A stretch of DNA of 64,000 bases, taken from assembly GCF_000633255.1 (NCBI RefSeq), contig NZ_AYMJ01000031.1:248001-312000 (forward strand). Reading direction: 5' to 3'. Below, one piece after another: positions 17,863-25,964 of this stretch (position 1 is the first letter of the stretch; every line of letters begins with the position of its first letter). The translations under genes were made by a program, and so were the position numbers. The stretch comes from Pseudomonas sp. H1h. Its GTDB lineage: Bacteria > Pseudomonadota > Gammaproteobacteria > Pseudomonadales > Pseudomonadaceae. Under the pieces are notes generated by a model. The model searched no databases. It saw nothing but the letters and a program-made list of their open reading frames with translations, and was not told the origin of the DNA.

Positions 17863-18243
17863 GGGTGTCTCCACGTTCTCTATGTTTGTTTGGGCACCAT
17901 CAAGGTGCCCACCGTTCCGTCCTGAAGCACTACAACCGGCACGCGCCGGGCATAACGACTTCGGGACAGTTCAGGAAGGGGGCCTTGTGGGCGCCGCTTC
18001 CATGCCGAAGTCTTCGGTTCGCGCGATACGCGTGAAACCGCATTCCTTTCGGGGGCAGGTTCGTCACTGCAACACCCGTACCGTTATCGTCGTGGTCGAC
18101 TGAAAAACGGTAGCCATCCGCAGGCGCGGTTTGGGCTTCTGAAAATACGTTTGGTTCAACCCGACAATGGCAATAAAAAGCCTTGAATTCACTGTCCGGT
18201 TTGTGTTTGGTTTTTTAGGGTCAAACCCTACATGTAGGGTTTT
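17863..18243 (-). other. Long structured leader of nrdA
   Basis: The predicted promoter near 18260-18289 leaves roughly 380 bases before nrdA. I see no gene in it. It contains short perfect hairpins: GGGCACC/GGTGCCC (17892-17910), just upstream of the ribosome binding site, and CCGAAG/CTTCGG (18005-18017). No B12-box-like sequence was found, so a cobalamin riboswitch is not supported. Confidence 0.45.
18223..18242. promoter_or_regulatory. Perfect 20-bp palindrome at the nrdA promoter, possible NrdR box
   Basis: AAACCCTACATGTAGGGTTT is a perfect palindrome placed just downstream of the predicted -10. Its core CTACATGTAG is close to the NrdR-box core CTATATATAG. A weaker similar stretch lies 28 bases further upstream. 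NrdR represses ribonucleotide reductase genes in many bacteria. The T-run on the plus strand also gives it a terminator-like look. Confidence 0.45.
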
Positions 18244-18259
18244 TTTACGCCCGGGCTAC

Positions 18260-18289
18260 AAGATAATGCGTTTTGGTGGGGGATTGCAA
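18260..18289 (-). promoter_or_regulatory. Candidate sigma-70 promoter of nrdA
   Basis: On the minus strand, TTGCAA (18289-18284) and TATCTT (18265-18260) are 18 bases apart. The match is moderate; the position between the DnaA boxes and the palindrome supports it. Confidence 0.45.
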
Positions 18290-18298
18290 CGTACTACC

Positions 18299-18319
18299 TG
18301 TGGATAAACCTGTGCGTAA
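18299..18319. promoter_or_regulatory. Tandem DnaA boxes upstream of nrdA
   Basis: TGTGGATAA (18299-18307) is a perfect DnaA box, and TGTGCGTAA (18311-18319) is a one-mismatch copy 12 bases away in the same orientation. They lie about 10-30 bases upstream of the predicted -35 of nrdA. DnaA controls nrdAB in E. coli. Confidence 0.6.
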
Positions 18320-18560
18320 ATTGTGTGTGAAACGGGGAATTGGCGTGTAGGCCGCGAACCTGCTGAGCTAGACCGTTTGTCACTGTTTTTCACTCGGGAA
18401 AAACGCTTCAGCGGATTTTTAAGGGCGCGAACCCTACCACAAAAAACCGCCTTGTCCGAACGCATTTGGCGACTTGTGTTCTGGCTGTACGCCGTTTATA
18501 CAATCGAGCGGTGTCTCGCCATTCTTATCCTCCCAAAAGATGACAAAAAGACGGGAGGAT

Positions 18561-18650
18561 TGTGGGAGCGGGCTTGCTCGCGAATGCGTTGTGTCAGGCA
18601 GCATCGATGTTGAACATGCCGCCGTCTTCGCGAGCAAGACCGCTCCCACA
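18561..18650. repeat. REPIN upstream of the rstA-like gene
   Basis: An inverted pair of TGTGGGAGCGGGCTTGCTCGCGAA-type REPs with one arm at each end, ending 62 bases before the response regulator gene. Confidence 0.87.
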
Positions 18651-18712
18651 CGGGAATCGAGTCAGGCCGAGCGTTCTTCCTTATTAATAAAAACAGCAAG
18701 CAGAGGTCACCG

Positions 18713-19435
18713 GTGGAGCAAGAAGCGTGGCAGGTATTGATAGTCGAGGACGACCAGCGTCTGGCCGAACTCACCCGCGAATACCTGCAAGCCAATGGAT
18801 TGCGCGTGGAGATCGAGGGCAACGGCGCGCTGGCGGCGGCGCGGATCATCAAGGAACAGCCGGACCTGGTGATCCTCGACCTGATGCTGCCCGGTGAAGA
18901 CGGTCTGAGTATTTGCCGCAGGGTCCGCGACCGTTACGACGGGCCCATCCTGATGCTCACCGCACGCACTGACGATGCCGACCAGATCCAGGGGCTGGAC
19001 CTCGGCGCCGACGATTACGTGTGCAAACCGGTGCGTCCACGGCTGCTGTTGGCGCGGATTCAGGCCTTGCTGCGACGCAGTGACACAGCCGAACCCCTTG
19101 CGGAAAAAAGCCGTCGTCTGCAGTTCGGCCCGCTGGTGGTGGACAACGCCTTGCGCGAAGCCTGGCTCAGCGACAGCGGTATCGAACTGACCAGCGCCGA
19201 GTTCGACCTGCTCTGGCTGCTGGTATCGAATGCCGGGCGGATCCTGTCTCGCGAAGAGATCTTCACCGCGTTGCGCGGCATTGGCTACGACGGCCAGGAC
19301 CGTTCGATCGATGTACGCATCTCGCGGATCCGCCCGAAAATCGGCGACGACCCCGACCACCCGCGACTGATCAAGACCATCCGCAGCAAAGGCTACCTGT
19401 TCGTTCCTGAAGCCTGCGTGGATCTTGCCCTTTGA
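18713..19435 (+). CDS. rstA: OmpR-family response regulator, RstA-like
   Basis: A 240-residue two-component regulator. The receiver domain spans about 7-120, with acidic pocket EDD, phosphoacceptor Asp56 in LVILDLMLPGEDG and Lys in VCKPV. The winged-helix DNA-binding domain spans about 135-235 (LTSAEFDLLWLLVSNAG, RSIDVRISRIRPKIG, IRSKGYLFV). The start is GTG at 18713 with AGAGG about 8 bases upstream. It overlaps the kinase gene by 4 bases. The neighbourhood nrdA/RR/HK is the same as PA1156-PA1158 in P. aeruginosa. The signal sensed is unknown. Confidence 0.9.
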   Translation: MEQEAWQVLIVEDDQRLAELTREYLQANGLRVEIEGNGALAAARIIKEQPDLVILDLMLPGEDGLSICRRVRDRYDGPILMLTARTDDADQIQGLDLGADDYVCKPVRPRLLLARIQALLRRSDTAEPLAEKSRRLQFGPLVVDNALREAWLSDSGIELTSAEFDLLWLLVSNAGRILSREEIFTALRGIGYDGQDRSIDVRISRIRPKIGDDPDHPRLIKTIRSKGYLFVPEACVDLAL

Positions 19436-21042
19436 ACTCGATCTTCCTGCGCATCTACGGCGGCATGTGCGCGGCGCTGATTCTGGTGGCGGTGCTCGGT
19501 GTGCTGGCGCTGCACCTGCTCAATCAGGTGCGCAGCGAGCAGTACCGCGAGCGCCTGGCCCACGGCACGTTCTCGCTGATGGCCGACAATCTGCAACCGA
19601 TGAACGAAACCGAACGTCATCGGGCGCTGCTGGTGTGGGAGCGTCTGCTGGGGATTCCACTGGCACTGAAGACGTTTTCCGAGACCGGTCTCGATCTGTC
19701 CCAGCGCACCCGTGTGCAGCGCGGCCAGGCACTGGTGGAGCAGACCGGTCCGCACGCGGCGCGGGTCTATCGGCTGGTCAGCGATAAAGAACAATTGGTG
19801 CTCACCGGTGACGTGCAGCAGATCAGCGAGCAATTGGCGCGGGCGACTATTTACCTGCTGGCCGATGAGCTGGTGCGCGTGCCGGTCGGCGAACAGCCCA
19901 GGCGGCTGGCGCAGTTAAAGGAAGAGAAGGGTTTCGGTTTCGACCTGCGCCTGGTCACGGTGGACGAGGCCGACATGGACGAAGACCAGAGCCGTCGGGT
20001 GTCCGAGGGCGATACGGTGATGGCGCTGGGCAAGGGGGGGGACTCGATCCGGGTGTTTGCCGGCATGGTCGGTACACCGTGGGTGCTGGAGATCGGCCCG
20101 CTGTATCAGATGAATCCCTACCCGCCGCAATGGCTGGTACTGATCGCCGCCCTCGGCCTGAGCCTGATCGGTCTGATCGTTTATCTGCTGGTGCGTCAGC
20201 TCGAACGGCGTTTGCGCGGCCTTGAAGCAGCGGCCACGCGCATTGCCAAGGGCAGCCTGGAAACCCGCGTGCCGGCCCGCGGCGCGGACTCGGTGGGGCG
20301 CCTGGCGTCAGCATTCAACGGCATGGCCGAGCACTTGCAGCAGTTGCTGGCCATCCAGCGTGAATTGGTGCGTGCGGTGTCCCATGAACTGCGTACGCCA
20401 GTGGCGCGCCTGCGTTTCGGGCTGGAGATGATCGGCTCGGCGACCACTGCGCAGGCGCTGGAAAAGTACCGTGAGGGCATGGACCACGACATCGAGGACC
20501 TCGATAAACTGGTCGACGAGATGTTGACCTACGCGCGACTGGAGCAGGGTTCCCCGGCGCTGACCTTTCAACGCATCGATCTTGATGCACTGGTCAATCA
20601 GGTGATCGAAGAGCTGGCGCCGTTGCGCGCCGAGGTCACGGTGCAGCGTGGGTTGTGTCTGTCTGCGGCGGACAACGACGGCGCCTGGGTCGAGGCCGAA
20701 CCGCGCTTCCTGCATCGGGCGTTGCAGAACCTGGTGAGCAACGCGATGCGCCATGCGCGCTCGAAGGTCACGGTGAGCTATCAGGTCGGGCAGTTGCGCT
20801 GCCGGGTCGACGTCGAGGATGACGGGCCGGGTGTGCCGGAGTCGGCGTGGGAGCGTATCTTCACCCCGTTTCTGCGTCTGGATGACAGCCGCACGCGGGC
20901 GTCGGGCGGGCATGGTCTGGGGCTGTCGATTGTGCGGCGGATCATTCACTGGCATGACGGCCGGGCGCTGATCAACAAGAGCAAGAGTCTGGGTGGGGCT
21001 TGCTTCAGCTTGAGCTGGCCGAGGAATCAGGAACGCCGCTGA
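19432..21042 (+). CDS. rstB: Sensor histidine kinase, RstB-like
   Basis: A 536-residue membrane kinase. TM1 is about 8-30, a ~200-residue periplasmic region follows, and TM2 is about 233-255. Then come a HAMP domain (about 255-308), the HisKA box RAVSHELRTPVARLRFG with His318, and a HATPase domain with N-box NLVSNAMRHA and G-boxes DDGPGVP and GGHGLGLSIV. It phosphorylates the upstream regulator. It starts with TTG inside the regulator's stop codon (TTGA overlap), pointing to translational coupling. Confidence 0.9.
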   Translation: MNSIFLRIYGGMCAALILVAVLGVLALHLLNQVRSEQYRERLAHGTFSLMADNLQPMNETERHRALLVWERLLGIPLALKTFSETGLDLSQRTRVQRGQALVEQTGPHAARVYRLVSDKEQLVLTGDVQQISEQLARATIYLLADELVRVPVGEQPRRLAQLKEEKGFGFDLRLVTVDEADMDEDQSRRVSEGDTVMALGKGGDSIRVFAGMVGTPWVLEIGPLYQMNPYPPQWLVLIAALGLSLIGLIVYLLVRQLERRLRGLEAAATRIAKGSLETRVPARGADSVGRLASAFNGMAEHLQQLLAIQRELVRAVSHELRTPVARLRFGLEMIGSATTAQALEKYREGMDHDIEDLDKLVDEMLTYARLEQGSPALTFQRIDLDALVNQVIEELAPLRAEVTVQRGLCLSAADNDGAWVEAEPRFLHRALQNLVSNAMRHARSKVTVSYQVGQLRCRVDVEDDGPGVPESAWERIFTPFLRLDDSRTRASGGHGLGLSIVRRIIHWHDGRALINKSKSLGGACFSLSWPRNQERR

Positions 21043-21067
21043 GCTTTGTGTGAGCAGGTCTGGCGCC

Positions 21068-21224
21068 TTCGCGAGCAGGCTCGCTCCCACAGGGGGGTGC
21101 ATTTCAACGTGTGGGAGCAAGCTGAACTGGTCAAGTAATCCCGGACACCGATTACGCCTTCGCGAGCAGGCTCGCTCCCACAGGGGAGTGCATTTCAAAG
21201 TGTGGGAGCGGGCTTGCTCGCGAA
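21068..21224. repeat. Cluster of three REPs plus a truncated copy
   Basis: Two inverted-arm copies (from 21068 and 21158) and one forward copy (21201-21224), plus a decayed GTGTGGGAGCAAGC at ~21109. They fill the 208-base gap between the convergent rstB-like and phosphopantetheinyl transferase genes. The 21158-21224 pair forms a REPIN. Confidence 0.85.
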
Positions 21225-21250
21225 GGGGCCCTCTCAGGCACCGCAAATCT

Positions 21251-21979
21251 TCAGGCAGGAATGCTCACCAGACTCAACAACTGCCCGTCCTGCACACCAA
21301 ATTGCGCCTCCAGTTCGGTGCCATGGCGCCACTCACCGGACAGATCGGTCAACAGCCGCAAACGCACCTGACCCTGCTGCGTCCACTCCAGTACCTCGGC
21401 GTGCTCGAAGTAGAAGCGCTTTTGCACGATCGGATACAGCGCCTTGAACAGGCTCTCTTTCACCGAAAACGTCAGCGTCACCCACAACCCCAGAAGCTCG
21501 CGCGAACCGTCGGCCATGCGCTGCAGTTCCGCGGGGGTCAGGATCTCTCCGGCCAGGCGTTCGGCGCGGTCGCTGTCGAGCAGGTTTTCCAGGTCCATGC
21601 CCAGGCCGCGCCAGTGCTGTTTGTTGGCGACAATCGCCGCCGCGCGCCCGGTGCTGTGGGTGATCGAGCCGCAGATGTGCGCCGGCCAGACCGGCGCGCG
21701 GTCTTCGCCAATTGCCGGGATCACGCTCGAGCCTTCGAGCTGCTGCAGCGCGGCCCGGGCGCAGATCCGCCCGGCGAGAAACTCGGCCTGACGCTTGGCC
21801 ACCGAGCGCTGAATGCTCGGCGGCGGCTCGATGGCGCTGCGCTGGAAATCATCGCCTAGCAGTTGTTTCGGGTCGAAACGGGTGCTTAGCAGGACTGTGT
21901 CGGGCAGCGCGTTTGGCAACGGCCAGTGGGCATCGAGGGGGGTGCAGCAGGTGGGGAGGGTGGAGTTCATGGCGGGCAT
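21251..21979 (-). CDS. pcpS: 4'-phosphopantetheinyl transferase (EntD/PcpS type)
   Basis: A 242-residue enzyme that transfers the phosphopantetheine arm of CoA to acyl, aryl or peptidyl carrier proteins. The EntD-type motifs are visible: GSITHSTGRAAAIVA (about 103-117), Mg-binding GMDLE (about 126-130) and FSVKESLFKALYP (about 170-182). P. aeruginosa has one broad-range enzyme of this type, PcpS, encoded in the same region between the nrdA/RR/HK genes and oprH-phoPQ. The start is uncertain: ATG at 21979, or 21970 (MNSTLP); neither has a clear ribosome binding site. Confidence 0.9.
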   Translation of the reverse strand: MPAMNSTLPTCCTPLDAHWPLPNALPDTVLLSTRFDPKQLLGDDFQRSAIEPPPSIQRSVAKRQAEFLAGRICARAALQQLEGSSVIPAIGEDRAPVWPAHICGSITHSTGRAAAIVANKQHWRGLGMDLENLLDSDRAERLAGEILTPAELQRMADGSRELLGLWVTLTFSVKESLFKALYPIVQKRFYFEHAEVLEWTQQGQVRLRLLTDLSGEWRHGTELEAQFGVQDGQLLSLVSIPA

Positions 21980-22021
21980 TTTGCCGGTTCACAGGGGCAA
22001 GGTCGAGATCGGCGGTGCGGC

Positions 22022-22098
22022 TTTCGCAAACAGGCTCGCTCCCACATTGAATCTGCGCCGATCACAAATCCCTTGTGGGAGCGAGCCTGCCCGCGAAG
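22022..22098. repeat. REPIN between pcpS and the dienelactone hydrolase gene
   Basis: An inverted arm at 22022-22046 (with a CGCAAACAG variant) and a forward arm at 22074-22097. It lies in the gap between two minus-strand genes. Confidence 0.82.
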
Positions 22099-22114
22099 GC
22101 CGCGCCGCAATCCA

Positions 22115-22906
22115 TCAGCCAAAGATCTTCTGGAAGAACGCCTTCATGTCTGCCCAGGATTTTTCATCGGCGGCCTTGTTGTAACCGATATCCGGGCCAC
22201 CGTGATCGCCGTGGCTCAAGCGATCGGCGTCGGGATTGGTGAAGCCGTGCTTGGCGCCGTCGAGGCTGACGAATTTGTAGTCGGCGCCGGCCTTGTCCAT
22301 TTCACTCTTGAACGCGGTGACATTGTCAGCGGTGACCATGCTGTCCAGTGCGCCGTGCTCGACCAGAATCTTCGCCTTCACACTGCCGGGGGTGGCCGGG
22401 GTGGTGGTCGCCAGTGCGCCATGGAAACTGACCACGCCCGCCAGCGGCTCGCCTTGACGCGCCGCGTTGAGCACCACGCCACCGCCGAAGCAGTAGCCGA
22501 TGGCTGCGATTTTATTCACGTCGGTCTGCGGCTGTTTTTTCAGCAGGTTCAGCCCGGCCTCGAAGCGCTTGCTCGACGCGGCGGCATCCTTGGTCGCAGC
22601 CTGCATGAACGCCATCGCATCTTTCGGGTGCTCGGTGTTCTTGCCTTCGCCGTACATGTCGATCGCCAGCGCGCTGTAGCCCAGTTCGGCGAGGTCGCGG
22701 GCGCGACGCTTGGCGTAATCGTTCAGGCCCCACCACTCGTGCACCACCACCACGCCCGGGCGCTGGCCCTTGATCGCGTCGTCGTAGGCGTAGTAGCCGA
22801 TCAGTTTTGTGCCGTCGGCGCTCTGGTAGGGAATCTCCTGAGTCTTGATCGCAGCGTTGGCCAGACTGCTGGCAGCGAGCAGGGCAAGGGCGAGGAACAG
22901 GCGCAT
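22115..22906 (-). CDS. Dienelactone hydrolase family protein, exported
   Basis: A 263-residue alpha/beta hydrolase with an N-terminal signal peptide (MRLFLALALLAASSLANA). The family features are VVVVHEWWGLNDYAKRRA, the nucleophile elbow GYCFGG with Cys in place of Ser, and a C-terminal His in DGAKHGF. Known dienelactone hydrolases open lactone rings in chloroaromatic breakdown, but exported members like this one are widespread and their substrates are undefined. It stands alone on the minus strand, divergent from oprH. Confidence 0.9.
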   Translation of the reverse strand: MRLFLALALLAASSLANAAIKTQEIPYQSADGTKLIGYYAYDDAIKGQRPGVVVVHEWWGLNDYAKRRARDLAELGYSALAIDMYGEGKNTEHPKDAMAFMQAATKDAAASSKRFEAGLNLLKKQPQTDVNKIAAIGYCFGGGVVLNAARQGEPLAGVVSFHGALATTTPATPGSVKAKILVEHGALDSMVTADNVTAFKSEMDKAGADYKFVSLDGAKHGFTNPDADRLSHGDHGGPDIGYNKAADEKSWADMKAFFQKIFG

Positions 22907-22953
22907 GGTCGGTCTCCTTGTTTGAAAAGTGGTCAGGACAGCCTAGTCGATTT

Positions 22954-23004
22954 GATTCAGCGCAGGTTCAGAGAGTGTTCAGGGGAGGTACAGGGGCAGG
23001 TCAG
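22954..23004 (+). promoter_or_regulatory. Five-copy, 11-bp-phased PhoP-box-like array upstream of oprH
   Basis: Seven-base elements GATTCAG, GGTTCAG, TGTTCAG, GGTACAG and AGGTCAG begin at 22954, 22965, 22976, 22987 and 22998, an exact 11-base period. PhoP boxes are hexamer direct repeats with an 11-base period. A weak -10 (CATACC, 23016-23021) lies about 11 bases after the last element. Binding of PhoP here is inferred from the linked oprH-phoPQ genes. Confidence 0.72.
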
Positions 23005-23049
23005 TAACCTTGCGCCATACCCAAACAGCACTGAGAAAGAGGAAACTCG

Positions 23050-23655
23050 ATGACTCGTCTGAACAAACTGCTGCTGGCTTTCACCTTGTTGGGCTCCAGC
23101 ATTGCGGCACATGCCGATGACACCACCAACTTCGCCGGCCTGACGTTCGGCCAGACCAGTGACAAGGTCAAAAAATCCCATGCGCTGAACGACAACCTCG
23201 GCCACCCGGACGCCAGTGGCGCGATCGATGGCAACAACACCTACGGCGTGCGCCTGGGGCAGCAAAATTCGCAAGGTCGCTACTACGCCACCTACGACAA
23301 CGTGTCCGGTTCGCACAATGGCATTAAACTGCGCCAGGAAAACCTGCTGGGCAGCTACGATCTGTTCTACCCAGTGGGCGGCAGCACCAGACTGTTCGGG
23401 GGCGCAACGGCCGGTTTGACCAAATTGACTCAGGAGTCGCCAGGCTACAGCCGTGACAGCGACATCGGTTACGCCGTCGGCGGTCAACTCGGTGTGCTGC
23501 AGCAAGTGGCGCAAAACGTTTCGGTCGAACTCGGTTACCGTTACCTGATGAGCAACGCCAGCACTGAAATGAAAGAACGCGGCGGCAGCAAACAAGGCTC
23601 GCTGGATTTGACCAGCAGCGCCCAGACTTACCTGTCGGCCAACTACGCTTTCTAG
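23050..23655 (+). CDS. oprH: Outer membrane protein OprH
   Basis: A 201-residue outer membrane beta-barrel. It has a signal peptide (LLLAFTLLGSSIAAHA) and then alternating strands ending in the typical C-terminal phenylalanine (LSANYAF). It closely follows the OprH pattern I recognise: NFAGLTFGQTS, GRYYATYDN, LLGSYDLFYPVGG, RDSDIGYAVG, YRYLMSNASTEM and GSLDL. OprH stabilises lipopolysaccharide under low magnesium and is PhoP-activated. GAGGAAA precedes the ATG at 23050. phoP-phoQ follow downstream, beyond a REPIN. The gene order matches PA1178-PA1180. Confidence 0.93.
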   Translation: MTRLNKLLLAFTLLGSSIAAHADDTTNFAGLTFGQTSDKVKKSHALNDNLGHPDASGAIDGNNTYGVRLGQQNSQGRYYATYDNVSGSHNGIKLRQENLLGSYDLFYPVGGSTRLFGGATAGLTKLTQESPGYSRDSDIGYAVGGQLGVLQQVAQNVSVELGYRYLMSNASTEMKERGGSKQGSLDLTSSAQTYLSANYAF

Positions 23656-23694
23656 AAAAGCGATTCGCTAGGGCAAGTGCCAGGCGAAATCAGG

Positions 23695-23784
23695 GTGGGA
23701 GCGGGCTTGCTCGCGAAGGTGATGGTTCAGTCGACATCTACGTTGACTGAACCACCGCTTTCGCGAGCAGGCTCGCTCCCACAG
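23695..23784. repeat. REPIN between oprH and phoP
   Basis: A forward arm at 23695-23718 and an inverted arm at ~23760-23783. It is inserted within what is an operon in P. aeruginosa and ends 40 bases before phoP. Confidence 0.86.
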
Positions 23785-23823
23785 TTGTGTTGTTGGCGTT
23801 ATCGATTTACCCGGGAGAGCGTT

Positions 23824-24501
23824 ATGAAACTGTTGGTCGTCGAAGATGAAGCGCTGCTGCGCCATCACCTGCAAACCCGCCTGACGGAGAGCGGTCACGT
23901 GGTCGAGTCCGTGGCCAATGCCGAAGAGGCGTTGTACCAGACCGGCCAGTTCAACTTCGATCTGGCGGTGATCGATCTCGGCCTGCCGGGCATGGGCGGT
24001 CTGGATCTGATCCGGCAGTTGCGCTCGAGCGGCAAGACGTTTCCGATCCTGATCCTCACCGCGCGCGGCAACTGGCAGGACAAGGTCGAAGGCCTCGCCG
24101 CCGGTGCCGACGACTACGTGGTCAAGCCGTTCCAGTTCGAAGAACTCGATGCGCGACTCAACGCCTTGCTGCGCCGTTCCAGCGGTTTCACCCAGTCGAC
24201 CATCGTTGCCGGCCCGTTGCTGCTGGACCTCAATCGCAAACAGGCGTCGCTGGATGAAGAACCGTTGGCACTGACGGCCTACGAATACCGCATCCTCGAA
24301 TACCTGATGCGCCACCATCAGCAAGTGGTGCCCAAGGATCGCCTGATGGAGCAGCTCTACCCCGACGACGACGAGCGCGATCCGAACGTGATCGAAGTGC
24401 TGGTCGGTCGCCTGCGTCGCAAGCTGGAAGGCCCGGCCGGGTTCAAGCCGATCGACACCGTGCGCGGTCTCGGCTACCTGTTCAATGAGCGCTGCACTTG
24501 A
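23824..24501 (+). CDS. phoP: Response regulator PhoP
   Basis: A 225-residue OmpR-family regulator. The receiver has acidic pocket EDE, Asp51 in LAVIDLGLPGMGG and Lys in VKPFQ. The winged-helix domain carries LTAYEYRILEYLMRH, then VIEVLVGRLRRKL and VRGLGYLF. PhoP activates genes for life at low divalent cation levels, including oprH and lipid A modification. GGAGAG (23815-23820) precedes the ATG at 23824. It overlaps phoQ by 4 bases. Confidence 0.94.
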   Translation: MKLLVVEDEALLRHHLQTRLTESGHVVESVANAEEALYQTGQFNFDLAVIDLGLPGMGGLDLIRQLRSSGKTFPILILTARGNWQDKVEGLAAGADDYVVKPFQFEELDARLNALLRRSSGFTQSTIVAGPLLLDLNRKQASLDEEPLALTAYEYRILEYLMRHHQQVVPKDRLMEQLYPDDDERDPNVIEVLVGRLRRKLEGPAGFKPIDTVRGLGYLFNERCT

Positions 24502-25844
24502 TTCGTTCGCTTCGTGTTCGCTTGATGCTCGCCGCCACCACGTTGGCGGTGTTGTTCATGCTCGGCTTGCTGCCGGCCATGCAGGGGGCGTTCAGCCTGG
24601 CGCTGCAGGATTCGATCGAGCAGCGGCTGGCCTCGGATGTCACTACGCTGATCTCCGCAGCGCGCATCGAGAACGGCCGCCTGATGATGCCGGCGCAATT
24701 GCCGGATGAGCGTTTCAATCTGACCGACAACCGTTTGCTTGGCTACATCTACGACCGCGAAGGCAAACTGGTCTGGCGGTCGAAAGGCACGCAGGAAGAG
24801 CAGATCAACTACAAGCCGCGCTACGACGGCATGGGTAACGAGTTCGCGCGGATCCGCGAAAGCAACGGTCAGGAATTCTTCGTCTACGACGTCGAGGTCA
24901 AACTGCTGGGCGGCAAAAGTGCAGCGTTCAGTATCGTTGCCCTGCAACCGGTGCGCGAATACGAAAACACCCTCGAAGGCCTGCGCGACAATCTCTACCT
25001 GGGCTTCGGCGCTGCGTTGCTGGTGCTGCTGGCGCTGTTGTGGATCGGCCTGACCTGGGGCCTCAAGGCGTTGCGCCGGCTCAGTCAGGAGCTCGACGAG
25101 ATCGAAAGCGGCACCCGCGAAAGTCTCACCGAAGAGCACCCGCGCGAACTGCTGCGCCTGACCGGTTCGCTCAACCGTTTGCTGCACAGCGAGCGTCAGC
25201 AGCGCAGCCGCTACCGTGACTCACTCGATGACCTGGCGCACAGTCTGAAAACCCCGCTGGCGGTGTTGCAAGGGGTCAGTGAAGACATGGCCCAGCGTCC
25301 CGAAGATCGCGATCAGGCCTGGGTGCTGCAAACCCAGATCGAGCGCATGAGCCAGCAGATCAGCTATCAACTGCAACGGGCCAGCCTGCGCAAAAGCGGT
25401 CTGGTGCGCCATCAGGTGCGCCTGCAACCGGTGCTCAAAAGCCTGTGCGACACGCTGGACAAGGTCTACCGCGACAAGCGCGTGCGGGTGGCCTTCGATC
25501 TGCCGGATCAATGCTATGTGCCGATTGAGCAGGGCGCGCTGCTGGAGATGATGGGCAACCTGCTGGAAAACGCCTATCGCCTGTGTCTGGGCGAAGTGCG
25601 TATCAGCGTGCGCGAGACCCTGGCCGGCATCGAGTTGTGCATCGAGGACGACGGCCCCGGCGTGCCACCGAACCAGCGGGCGCGGATTCTGGAACGTGGC
25701 GAACGCCTGGATCGTCAGCACCCGGGGCAGGGGATCGGGCTGGCGGTGGTCAAGGACATCATCGAGAGTTACAACGCCAAGCTGGCGCTGGGCGATTCGC
25801 CGATGGGCGGGGCGGCGTTCAGGATTCATTTTCCTGCGGTCTAG
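24498..25844 (+). CDS. phoQ: Sensor histidine kinase PhoQ
   Basis: A 448-residue inner-membrane kinase. TM1 is about 10-35, the periplasmic sensor about 36-163, and TM2 about 165-187. The HisKA box DSLDDLAHSLKTPLAVLQG has His248, and HATPase motifs NLLENAYRLC, DDGPGVP and GQGIGLAVV follow. PhoQ senses low Mg2+ and cationic peptides and controls PhoP. The start is TTG, overlapping the phoP stop as TTGA. No transcription terminator is evident; a REPIN follows. Confidence 0.93.
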   Translation: MIRSLRVRLMLAATTLAVLFMLGLLPAMQGAFSLALQDSIEQRLASDVTTLISAARIENGRLMMPAQLPDERFNLTDNRLLGYIYDREGKLVWRSKGTQEEQINYKPRYDGMGNEFARIRESNGQEFFVYDVEVKLLGGKSAAFSIVALQPVREYENTLEGLRDNLYLGFGAALLVLLALLWIGLTWGLKALRRLSQELDEIESGTRESLTEEHPRELLRLTGSLNRLLHSERQQRSRYRDSLDDLAHSLKTPLAVLQGVSEDMAQRPEDRDQAWVLQTQIERMSQQISYQLQRASLRKSGLVRHQVRLQPVLKSLCDTLDKVYRDKRVRVAFDLPDQCYVPIEQGALLEMMGNLLENAYRLCLGEVRISVRETLAGIELCIEDDGPGVPPNQRARILERGERLDRQHPGQGIGLAVVKDIIESYNAKLALGDSPMGGAAFRIHFPAV

Positions 25845-25863
25845 TCGCAGGTCTTGCCGGCCT

Positions 25864-25940
25864 CTTCGCGAGCAGGCTCGCTTCCCACACTGGATCGGCG
25901 GTGTTCACAGCCCCTTGTGGGAGCGAGCCTGCTCGCGAAG
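25864..25940. repeat. REPIN between phoQ and the AraC-type regulator gene
   Basis: An inverted arm from 25864 (with one extra T in GCTTCCCACA) and a forward arm at 25916-25939, between two convergent genes. Confidence 0.84.
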
Positions 25941-25964
25941 GCGCCAGTCGGTTCATCGCGGCAC

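Noticed and set aside
14971-17925. A 984-codon open frame antisense to nrdA
   Set aside because: nrdA is unmistakable in the other strand; the antisense frame is a GC-rich codon-bias shadow with no recognisable domain.
17863-18243. Cobalamin riboswitch upstream of nrdA
   Set aside because: The minus-strand leader has no B12-box-like sequence; only simple hairpins are visible.
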